Of a stretch of 13,010 nucleotides of DNA, positions 1 to 6,391 are shown in pieces. The notes below the pieces were generated by a model that worked only from the letters and a program-made list of their open reading frames with translations, was not told the origin of the DNA and did not search any database. The position numbers and the translations under genes are program-made. This stretch comes from Anaerolineales bacterium (GTDB taxonomy: Bacteria; Chloroflexota; Anaerolineae; Anaerolineales; UBA11858). How positions within the stretch are numbered: position 1 is the stretch's first letter; each line of letters starts with the position of its first letter. The stretch covers positions 1 to 13,010 of the forward strand of contig WFTY01000041.1 in assembly GCA_015485245.1 (NCBI GenBank), read 5' to 3'.

Positions 1-1441
1 GGGCAGCCTGGCGCACCAGTTCGACCTCGGCTTCGGTGTCGTCTTTGAAGCTGTTGACCGCTACGACCACGGGGATGCCGAAGCGTTTGGCGTTCTGGAT
101 GTGGGCTTCCAGGTTTGGCAGGCCGGCCCGCAGCAGGTCGAGGTTCTCCTCGGTATAAGCCGGGTCGAGCGGCGCGCCGGCGGTCACTTTCGGGCCGCCG
201 CCGTGCATCTTCAGTGCGCGCACCGTGGCAACCAGCACCACCGCGTTGGGGATCAGGCCGGAATAGCGGCACTTGATATCGAAGAATTTTTCCATGCCAA
301 TGTCGGCGCCGAAGCCCGATTCGGTCAATACATAATCGGCTAGTTTGAGGGCGATCTTATCGGCGATGATGGAGCTGTTGCCGTGGGCGATGTTGGCAAA
401 CGGCCCGGCGTGGATGAAGGCCGGGGTGCCTTCCAGAGTCTGCATCAGGGTGGGTTTGATGGCGTCCTTCATCAGCACAGTGAGCGCGCCGGCCACGCCC
501 AGGTCTTCCGCGGTCAGGGCTTCGCCGTCTTTGTTGGTGGCGAAGACCATGCGTCCCAGGCGTTCGCGCATGTCGGCCAGGTCGGTGGTCAGGGCCAGGA
601 TGGCCATGATCTCGCTGGCGACGGTGATGTCAAACCCGGTGCGGCGGGTGAAGCCCTTTTCCTTCGGCCCCAGGCCGATTTCGATTTCGCGCAACATGCG
701 GTCGTTGGTGTCCACCACGCGGCGCCAGGTGATGGTTTCGGGATCGATATCCAGGCGTACGAAGCGGTGAATCTCTTCCTCGGTCAGATCGTTGGGGTCG
801 GTTTTTTCGATGCCCAGTTTCTTCAGGCGCTTAATCATGGAAGGGGTGAAATAGCGCTTGCCTTCTTTATCGGGCGGGCACAGGCGGCGGAAGAGTGCTT
901 CGTCGCTCTGGCGGGATTCGTGGAACATGCGGGTGTCAATCGCCGCGGCCATCAGGTTGTTGGCGGCGGTGATGGCGTGGATATCCCCGGTGAGGTGCAG
1001 GTTGAAATTTTCCATGGGGATGATCTGGCTGTAGCCGCCGCCGGCGGCTCCGCCCTTGATGCCGAAGGTCGGCCCCTGGGAGGGCTGGCGGATACAGGTG
1101 AACACGTTCTTGCCCAGGTGCGCGCCCAGCGCCTGGCTCAACCCCACCGTGGTGGTGGTTTTGCCCTCCCCCAGCGGTGTGGGCGTGATGGCGGTGATGT
1201 CAATGTATTTGCCGTCGGGGACGTCCTTCAGCCGTTCGAGCACGTCGAGGCTGACTTTCGCCATGTATTTGCCGTAAGGCTCCAGCTCGTCGTCCAGCAG
1301 ACCGATCTCGCGGGCAAGGTCGACGATCGGTTTGGCATTTTCCATTTGCGCCTGGGCGATCTCGATATCCGTGGGGACGGGGTGACGCGCTTTCAGGGGG
1401 ATGGGTTTGAAATCAATTTCTGCGTTCTTGTAGCGTGACAT
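1..1441 (-). CDS. fhs: Formate--tetrahydrofolate ligase, 3' end cut by window edge
   Basis: Catalyses ATP + formate + THF to 10-formyl-THF + ADP + Pi in the cytoplasm, the entry of formate into the C1 pool. The first 480 residues are visible. Both classic family signatures are present: GIKGGAAGGGY at residues 127-137 and VATVRALKMHGG at 404-415. The nucleotide loop TPTPLGEGKTTT is at 86-97. The C-terminus, roughly the last 80 to 150 residues, lies outside the window. The ATG at 1439-1441 is preceded by AAAGGA at a spacing of about 9 bases, which fixes the start. Between residues about 168 and 235 there is an extra segment that the short clostridial enzyme (as I recall Moorella) lacks but the FTHFS domain of eukaryotic C1-THF synthase has, so this is a long-form enzyme. 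It lies 101 bases downstream of folD on the same strand and probably shares its transcript. Confidence 0.97.
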   Translation of the reverse strand, partial: MSRYKNAEIDFKPIPLKARHPVPTDIEIAQAQMENAKPIVDLAREIGLLDDELEPYGKYMAKVSLDVLERLKDVPDGKYIDITAITPTPLGEGKTTTTVGLSQALGAHLGKNVFTCIRQPSQGPTFGIKGGAAGGGYSQIIPMENFNLHLTGDIHAITAANNLMAAAIDTRMFHESRQSDEALFRRLCPPDKEGKRYFTPSMIKRLKKLGIEKTDPNDLTEEEIHRFVRLDIDPETITWRRVVDTNDRMLREIEIGLGPKEKGFTRRTGFDITVASEIMAILALTTDLADMRERLGRMVFATNKDGEALTAEDLGVAGALTVLMKDAIKPTLMQTLEGTPAFIHAGPFANIAHGNSSIIADKIALKLADYVLTESGFGADIGMEKFFDIKCRYSGLIPNAVVLVATVRALKMHGGGPKVTAGAPLDPAYTEENLDLLRAGLPNLEAHIQNAKRFGIPVVVAVNSFKDDTEAEVELVRQAA

Positions 1442-1463
1442 GGTTCACATCCTTTGAGAAAAA

Positions 1464-1507
1464 GGGATCAGGGATTAGGGATTGGGGAGCAGGGATTGGG
1501 GATTGGG
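1464..1507 (+). repeat. G-rich degenerate tandem repeat (GGGATTA/GGGATT), G-quadruplex-prone
   Basis: Seven runs of three or four G lie on the plus strand at 1464-1466, 1471-1473, 1478-1480, 1484-1487, 1492-1494, 1498-1501 and 1505-1507. They are separated by loops of 3-4 bases (ATCA, ATTA, ATT, AGCA, ATT, ATT). This exceeds the usual four-run criterion for an intramolecular G-quadruplex. The G-rich strand is the template strand for folD-fhs, so the mRNA carries the C-rich complement. The block fills the gap between folD and fhs and ends just before the fhs ribosome binding site. Its role is unknown; it may be an intergenic repeat family or simple-sequence expansion. Confidence 0.8.
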
Positions 1508-1535
1508 ACTGTCGTTGGATCTCTGTTCCCTGCTC
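1487..1535. repeat. 9-bp perfect inverted repeat in the folD-fhs gap
   Basis: GAGCAGGGA at 1487-1495 is the exact reverse complement of TCCCTGCTC at 1527-1535, with 31 bases between. In the folD-fhs transcript the arms could pair across the C-rich repeat. No T tract follows, so this is not a convincing intrinsic terminator; an RNA-processing or attenuating structure is possible. Confidence 0.45.
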
Positions 1536-1542
1536 ACTGTGC

Positions 1543-2433
1543 TTACACTTCTACCAGTCCATGCGCGATCTTGGCGGCGCGCAAGGTGTTGCGCATCAAC
1601 ATGGCGATGGTCATCGGGCCGACGCCGCCCGGTGAGGGGGAAATCCACCCGGCGACTTCTTTGACTTCGTCAAAGGCCACATCGCCGGTCAGGTAGTAAC
1701 CTTTTTCTTTCGTGGGGTCGTCCACGCGGTGAGTGCCGACGTCGATCACCGCTGCGCCGGGCTTGACCCAGTTGGCCTTGACCATCTCCACGCGCCCGAC
1801 GGCGGCGATGAGGATATCCGCCCGGCGGCAGACTTCAGGTAGATTTTTGGTGCGCGAGTGGCAGATAGTCACCGTGGCATTGCGCTTGACCAGCAGCAGC
1901 GCGGCGGGCATGCCGACGATGTTTGAGCGCCCCAGCACCACGGCCTCCGCGCCCTCAAATTTCACGCCGCTCTCCTCCAGTAACACCATCACGCCGTCCG
2001 GGGTGCAGGGCACAAACAGCGGCTCGCGCCCTTTCTGCGCCAGCCGTCCGATGTTGAGGGGGTGAAAGCCGTCGATATCCTTCTCGACGTTGATGGTGCG
2101 CAGCACAGCTTCCTCGTCCAGGTGTTTGGGCAGCGGCAACTGCACCAGGATGCCGTTAACCTTTGGATCGGCGTTCAGTTCGCTGACCAGTTTTTCAACC
2201 TCTTCCTGGGTGGCATCAGCGGGCAGCCGGAAGCTGAAGGATTCCATCCCCAGTTTTTTGCACATGCGTTGCTTCATCCCGACGTAGACCTCGGATGCCG
2301 GATCGTCGCCAACCAGCACAGTCGCTAACCCTGGCGGCGGGTAACCCTGAGCGATCAGTTCAGCGACATCTTGCGCCACCTGGTCGCGCACCTTTTTGGC
2401 GATGGCTTTTCCATCAATGATTTGTGCGGACAT
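1543..2433 (-). CDS. folD: Bifunctional methylene-THF dehydrogenase / methenyl-THF cyclohydrolase FolD
   Basis: Cytoplasmic enzyme interconverting 5,10-methylene-THF, 5,10-methenyl-THF and 10-formyl-THF, normally with NADP. The 296 residues match the usual family length. The active-site residues fall at the canonical positions: Y50 and K54 in YVGMKQRMC, Q98 in GILVQLPLP, and D121 in KDIDGFHP. The dinucleotide-binding GRSNIVG is at 168-174, followed by HSRT at 192-195 and the family signature PGGVGPMT at 268-275. The residue before that signature is Ser (SPSPGG), where I recall Val as usual (PVPGG). The ATG at 2431-2433 has AGGAG seven to eight bases upstream, a clear ribosome binding site. 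fhs follows on the same strand, so the product of one enzyme is the substrate of the other. Confidence 0.98.
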   Translation of the reverse strand: MSAQIIDGKAIAKKVRDQVAQDVAELIAQGYPPPGLATVLVGDDPASEVYVGMKQRMCKKLGMESFSFRLPADATQEEVEKLVSELNADPKVNGILVQLPLPKHLDEEAVLRTINVEKDIDGFHPLNIGRLAQKGREPLFVPCTPDGVMVLLEESGVKFEGAEAVVLGRSNIVGMPAALLLVKRNATVTICHSRTKNLPEVCRRADILIAAVGRVEMVKANWVKPGAAVIDVGTHRVDDPTKEKGYYLTGDVAFDEVKEVAGWISPSPGGVGPMTIAMLMRNTLRAAKIAHGLVEV

Positions 2434-2475
2434 GATTGTTCTCCTGTGGATCCAATCGGATAATCAAAATAATGC

Positions 2476-2488
2476 GGCCTATCAGGCC
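2476..2488 (-). other. Small hairpin at the predicted 5' end of the folD transcript
   Basis: GGCCT and AGGCC flank a 3-base loop. If transcription starts about seven bases after the -10 box at 2502-2497, the hairpin lies within the first 15 bases of the folD mRNA, where it could stabilise the 5' end. The predicted leader is about 57 bases. This rests on an unproven promoter. Confidence 0.3.
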
Positions 2489-2496
2489 ACCCGCCT

Positions 2497-2524
2497 ATTA
2501 TGCCAGAAGGGAGGGAATGCACAA
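2497..2524 (-). promoter_or_regulatory. Candidate sigma-70-type promoter for folD-fhs
   Basis: Read on the minus strand, TTGTGC (2524-2519) is followed after 16 bases by CATAAT (2502-2497), which matches TATAAT at five of six positions. It lies about 64 bases upstream of the folD start codon, in the only non-coding stretch on that side. The -35 match is partial. Confidence 0.45.
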
Positions 2525-2532
2525 GTCCCAAT

Positions 2533-2542
2533 TGTCATGACA
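2533..2542. promoter_or_regulatory. 10-bp palindrome between divergent promoters, candidate operator
   Basis: TGTCATGACA is a perfect palindrome placed between the folD and glycosidase promoter candidates. A GACA/TGTC half-site recurs right beside it (TTTGTCC at 2543-2549). The position suits a regulator acting on both genes, but no regulator gene is in view and a 10-bp palindrome can arise by chance. Confidence 0.35.
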
Positions 2543-2567
2543 TTTGTCCATATTGGCTGCTGGCTTG

Positions 2568-2596
2568 TTGCTTTCCCCATCGCTTTGGCATACAAT
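2568..2596 (+). promoter_or_regulatory. Candidate sigma-70-type promoter for the GH36 operon
   Basis: TTGCTT (2568-2573) and TACAAT (2591-2596) are separated by the optimal 17 bases. TACAAT differs from the consensus -10 at one position; the -35 matches only its first half (TTG). The predicted start is near 2603, giving a leader of about 77 bases before the ATG at 2680. Confidence 0.5.
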
Positions 2597-2625
2597 ACCT
2601 CTGCATTTGCTCTAAGGCTGGTGTG

Positions 2626-2632
2626 AAAGGAG
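2626..2632 (+). promoter_or_regulatory. Strong Shine-Dalgarno-like AAAGGAG with no start codon at working distance
   Basis: AAAGGAG is a near-perfect anti-16S complement, but no ATG, GTG or TTG occurs 5-12 bases downstream. The first plausible start for the glycosidase is the ATG at 2680, 47 bases on, and it has only a weak site of its own. The element could be a standby ribosome site or chance. Confidence 0.3.
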
Positions 2633-2679
2633 CAAAGGTTCAATCAGCATTTTCGCAGATTTTTCATCGGCAAGCTACT

Positions 2680-5136
2680 ATGACAAACAATATCGCTTCG
2701 CCTTTCTTCCAGTTTGTCCTTAACCCTGAACAGAGCAACTGGTCGCTCCACGGGTTGACTCCAGAGAGCCCCGCGCTGGAGGGAGTCTGGATGCGCGTGA
2801 GCTATCGGATGAGCGCGGGCGCCCTGTTGCGCGTTGGGAAACGCCGTTTTCGGGTTTTGGAACGCTGGCGCGCCTCTCAGGTCGTCCCGTTCACCCGCGA
2901 GGCGTCGCCGCAGGGCACTTTGCAGGGGCTTCGCCTTGCCGTGAAACCCGATGAGAACGGCCTGGCCTGCGAGGTGGAATTCGCGCTTTCACAGGAGTAT
3001 CCGCTTTTTCTCTGGCGGTTGACGCTGGCCAATCAGGGTGCCCACCCTGTTTATCTCCAAAAGCTGGAGATGTTGCGCGCCGGTTTCTTCCCGCAACGGA
3101 GGCTGCTCCCCAATCCGGGACGGCTGGCGATGCGTTACCTGACCAAGCCGCTGGGCTATGGCACGGTGCGCCCTCATCCTGACCCTGGGGAATTGGGGTT
3201 CTTCTCCCATGGCTGGCAATCCTGGTCGTTCACCGGGGCGTATGGCCGGCGTGACCGTTACCGGCACACCCGCCTGGGGTGGTTCGCCGCGCCGCTGTGG
3301 TTCAACCCGGGTTCCCCGCGCCCCCGGCGGCGCGGGCACTTCGTCAGCGAGATGTTCGGTGTGCTCGGCGACCGTGCCCACCGCCGAGGCATCTTGGCCG
3401 GGTTTCTCTCCCAGAAACAGCACTTCGGCACCCTCGAGGCCTATATCGGTGATCCGCTGTACCCGGCGCTCAGCCTGTGGGCGCACGGCGACGACGCCCG
3501 CCTTGACCCTGGGGCGACGTTGACCACCGATTGGGCCGTGATTCAGTTTGTAGGCATTGACGTCCCCGACCCGTTGGGGGGCTATGTGGAGGCGGTGGCC
3601 CGCGAACACAACGTGACCGCCGACCATCGGCCGCCGGAAGCAGGGTGGTGTTCCTGGTATTATTTCTTTCAGAATATTGACGCCCGGAAGATTCGCTCCA
3701 ATCTGAAAGCCGCGCAAGAAGCGCGCGAGGAAGTTCCACTTGACCTGATTCAAATTGACGATGGTTTTGAGGCCCAGGTAGGGGATTGGTTCGCGTTTGG
3801 CGCCGGTTTCCCGCAGGGTGTCGCGCCGTTGGCGCAGGAGATCCGCGCGGCGGGCTTCACCCCTGGCCTGTGGCTGGCGCCCTTCATCGTGCATCCGCGC
3901 TCCCGGCTGGCGCGTCGTCACCGCGAATGGCTGCTGCGCAATCGCTGGGGATTGCCGGTCAACGCCGGTTTTGTGTGGAACGTCTTTAACCGCGCCCTTG
4001 ATCTGACGCACCCGGAGGCGTTGGCCTATGCCACCGATGTGGTGCGCACTGCCGCTGGTGAGTGGGGGTATCCCTATCTGAAGCTGGATTTCCTCTACGC
4101 CGCGGCCCTGTGTGGTCGTTATCGTGATCGCACCAAAACCCGTGCTCAGGTGATGCGTGCTGCTCTTGAAGCCCTGCGTCAGGCCGCCGGGCCAGATACC
4201 ATTCTGCTGGGTTGTGGTTGCCCGCTGGGTTCGGCAATCGGCGTGCTGGATGCCATGCGCATCAGCGCTGACGTCGCCCCCACGTGGGAGCCGCGCTTTA
4301 CCGCGCCGCAGGTGCTTTTCCGCAAGGAGTGGAATATGCCCGCAGCCCGTAACGCTTTGCAAAACACGCTCACCCGCGCTGCTCTGAACAAGCGCTGGTG
4401 GGTGAATGACCCCGATTGCCTGCTGCTGCGCCCGGATTCAGAGCTGACCCTTGCCGAGGTGCAATCGCTGGCGACGGCTATTGCCTTGAGTGGCGGCGCT
4501 CTGTTGCTCTCGGACGACTTGCCGCATTTGCCGGAAGAGCGCTTGCGCATCGCCGCTCAGTTGCTCCCGCTCATCGGTCAGCGCCCGCGGGTGATGGACT
4601 GGTTCGACGAGACCGACCCGCGCTTGCTGCGCCTTGACCTGGAAGGCTCAGCAGGACGCTGGCATTTGTTGGCGGTCTTTAACTGGACGAAGCGCCCTTA
4701 TACGGCGATGCTCCCTCTGGCGGCGTTTGACCTGCCCGCGGGTGAGTACCTGGCCCGCGAGTTCTGGAGCGGCGATCTGTTTTCCCTCTCTGGAGATGCG
4801 TTGCCTTCGGGGGAGGTCCCGCCCCATGGAGCGCGGCTCTTCGCCTTACGCCCGCGCAAACCGGCCGAACCTCAATATCTGGGTGGAGATTTGCACATCT
4901 CTCAAGGGCTGGAAGTGACTCAGTGGTCGGCAAACTCCCGCCGGGAAGTGTGTTTTACCCTGACGCGACCCGGGAAGGCGCATGGTGAAATTGTCCTCGC
5001 ACTGCCAAATCCGCCGCGTGCCGTCATCCTGAATGGGCGGCCCATTTCCTGGAAGGCCGCGGCGGAGAAAGTGTATCGCTTGCCGGTGGCGTTCGACAGG
5101 CGGGCGGTTATCGAAATTCAAGGAGAAGAAAAATGA
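2680..5136 (+). CDS. Glycoside hydrolase family 36 alpha-galactosidase-like enzyme
   Basis: Predicted retaining alpha-galactosidase that releases terminal alpha-galactose from oligosaccharides. It has 818 residues: an N-terminal beta-sandwich (about 1-300, with HGWQSWSFTG at 178-187), a TIM barrel (about 315-620) and a C-terminal beta domain. Barrel motifs are WCSWYYFF (323-330), QIDDG (358-362) with GDW (368-370), KLDF (468-471) whose D470 is the predicted nucleophile, and RISADV (527-532) whose D531 is the predicted acid/base. No signal peptide is seen, so it is probably cytoplasmic. I chose the ATG at 2680; the in-frame upstream extension to 2500 is Cys-rich, unlike the family, and overlaps both promoter candidates. 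It ends in a 4-base ATGA overlap with the next gene. Exact substrate (galactoside, N-acetylgalactosaminide or a transglycosylase role) cannot be told from motifs. Confidence 0.88.
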   Translation: MTNNIASPFFQFVLNPEQSNWSLHGLTPESPALEGVWMRVSYRMSAGALLRVGKRRFRVLERWRASQVVPFTREASPQGTLQGLRLAVKPDENGLACEVEFALSQEYPLFLWRLTLANQGAHPVYLQKLEMLRAGFFPQRRLLPNPGRLAMRYLTKPLGYGTVRPHPDPGELGFFSHGWQSWSFTGAYGRRDRYRHTRLGWFAAPLWFNPGSPRPRRRGHFVSEMFGVLGDRAHRRGILAGFLSQKQHFGTLEAYIGDPLYPALSLWAHGDDARLDPGATLTTDWAVIQFVGIDVPDPLGGYVEAVAREHNVTADHRPPEAGWCSWYYFFQNIDARKIRSNLKAAQEAREEVPLDLIQIDDGFEAQVGDWFAFGAGFPQGVAPLAQEIRAAGFTPGLWLAPFIVHPRSRLARRHREWLLRNRWGLPVNAGFVWNVFNRALDLTHPEALAYATDVVRTAAGEWGYPYLKLDFLYAAALCGRYRDRTKTRAQVMRAALEALRQAAGPDTILLGCGCPLGSAIGVLDAMRISADVAPTWEPRFTAPQVLFRKEWNMPAARNALQNTLTRAALNKRWWVNDPDCLLLRPDSELTLAEVQSLATAIALSGGALLLSDDLPHLPEERLRIAAQLLPLIGQRPRVMDWFDETDPRLLRLDLEGSAGRWHLLAVFNWTKRPYTAMLPLAAFDLPAGEYLAREFWSGDLFSLSGDALPSGEVPPHGARLFALRPRKPAEPQYLGGDLHISQGLEVTQWSANSRREVCFTLTRPGKAHGEIVLALPNPPRAVILNGRPISWKAAAEKVYRLPVAFDRRAVIEIQGEEK

Positions 5137-6383
5137 ACAGATATATTCTGACGGCGGCTGCTCTACTCCTCGCGGGGCTGGCGTGCAACTTTGGCACGCA
5201 AGAGGCTCAACCGCAGGCAGGAGGCACGCCTGTACCGGCGCAGCCGCTGCCCTCCACCACGGTTGCGCTCCCCCTGCCACCGCAAGCCACCACGACCCCG
5301 CCGCCGACTCCCACAGAAGCTCCCTCTCCGTTTCAACCGGCGGCCTTTCTGGTGATGGACGCGGAAAACAGCCTGTCGCTTTATGATTTTCAGGGTCAGA
5401 ATTTAGCGCGGCTGCAAGCCCCAGGACTGGAAAATGTGCCCTCCGGCGGCGTGCACGTGGCTGGAAGATGGTCGCAGGGCGAGTTCAACCTGCCGTTGAT
5501 CTACCTGGCCTATGGCGACACGGTGAACGTTCGCCAGAGTCTCAATGGGCAGGTCAGCAATCTGGTGGCGGATATCGACCTGACCTATTTGCACGGGGCG
5601 ATGGGGCAGGCGCCTTATGTGTATGTGTTGACGACCGGCGGCGCGCAGGCGCTGGTCAGTCGGGTGTACCTGGGCGGCAATCCAAACCCATTGATGGAGA
5701 GGGTTGACCCTGAGTATTTTGCTGTTTTTCCGTTGGCGCTTCCCGCCTCGCAAGGGAACGTCAGCGGTGTGTGGTATTCGCTCACTCCTTACGGGATCGG
5801 CGGCGATATTGTCTTCCCGCCGCACAAGGGTTTGTTTTACCTTGATCTGGCGAATCCGGGGGCCGAAAACCGTTATCTGGATGATGGTTTCAGCCCGCTG
5901 GGCTTGTCCCCTGATCTCACCTGGCTGGCTTATATGCCTGCCGAAGGTGGTTTTGTGGCGGGCAGCCCGGCGCGCCTCACGCTCTACAATCTCTATACTG
6001 CCGCCCGCGTGGAAGTCGCTCTTAACCCTGAGAGCGACCGCGGCGCGGGACACGCCGTCTTCGCGCCGGACAATCGCCGGGTGGCCTGGATGGAGGGCGC
6101 GGGCTGGTTAATGGATGAGCCGCCGAGTTTTCGCTCTCGTTTGGTGATTGCCGATATTGGGGGCAACATCCTCGCCTCACTGGATGCTGCGGCGCTGGGG
6201 AATGCCGTGGGCATCGCCAACGCGGTTTGGGTGGAGCCGGTTGGCTGGCTGGATGGTGAGAACCTGCTGGTGGAGGTGCGCGATGCGAACTGGGAGAACA
6301 ACGGCCTGGCGCGCCTGCGCTACGACGGAGGTCAGATTACCCTGCTGGCGCGTGGTATGTTTGCCGGTTTTGTGTATCCCTGA
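5133..6383 (+). CDS. Lipoprotein with Pro/Thr-rich linker and beta-propeller-like repeats
   Basis: A predicted exported lipoprotein of 416 residues; I do not recognise a specific function. It opens with a short signal peptide, a hydrophobic stretch at about 5-17 and a lipobox-like GLAC with C18 as the lipidation site. A Pro/Thr/Ala-rich low-complexity tether follows (about 23-68). The rest is beta-rich and includes two TolB/PD40-like blades, LSPDLTWLAYM at 258-268 and FAPDNRRVAWM at 310-320, suggesting an extracellular propeller that binds a ligand or protein. No catalytic motif is seen. The ribosome binding site AAGGAGA (5120-5126) sits inside the end of the glycosidase gene and the start overlaps its stop, implying translational coupling. 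The acyl-CoA synthetase follows after 8 bases. Confidence 0.85.
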   Translation: MNRYILTAAALLLAGLACNFGTQEAQPQAGGTPVPAQPLPSTTVALPLPPQATTTPPPTPTEAPSPFQPAAFLVMDAENSLSLYDFQGQNLARLQAPGLENVPSGGVHVAGRWSQGEFNLPLIYLAYGDTVNVRQSLNGQVSNLVADIDLTYLHGAMGQAPYVYVLTTGGAQALVSRVYLGGNPNPLMERVDPEYFAVFPLALPASQGNVSGVWYSLTPYGIGGDIVFPPHKGLFYLDLANPGAENRYLDDGFSPLGLSPDLTWLAYMPAEGGFVAGSPARLTLYNLYTAARVEVALNPESDRGAGHAVFAPDNRRVAWMEGAGWLMDEPPSFRSRLVIADIGGNILASLDAAALGNAVGIANAVWVEPVGWLDGENLLVEVRDANWENNGLARLRYDGGQITLLARGMFAGFVYP

Positions 6384-6391
6384 GATGGGCT

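Noticed and set aside
383..1438. Open 351-codon frame on the plus strand
   Set aside because: It lies wholly antisense to fhs, which has both family signatures. It is a by-product of GC-rich codon use and has no recognisable protein features.
1464..1507. CRISPR array
   Set aside because: Units are only 6-8 bases, degenerate and without spacers; simple G-rich tandem repeat.
2500..2679. 60-codon N-terminal extension of the glycosidase
   Set aside because: Its ATG overlaps the folD -10 box, the stretch contains the glycosidase promoter candidate, and the peptide is Cys-rich and unlike the family.
2989..4362. Open 457-codon frame on the minus strand
   Set aside because: Antisense to the GH36 catalytic barrel, whose motifs are intact; the translation is low-complexity and Arg/Pro/Gly-rich.
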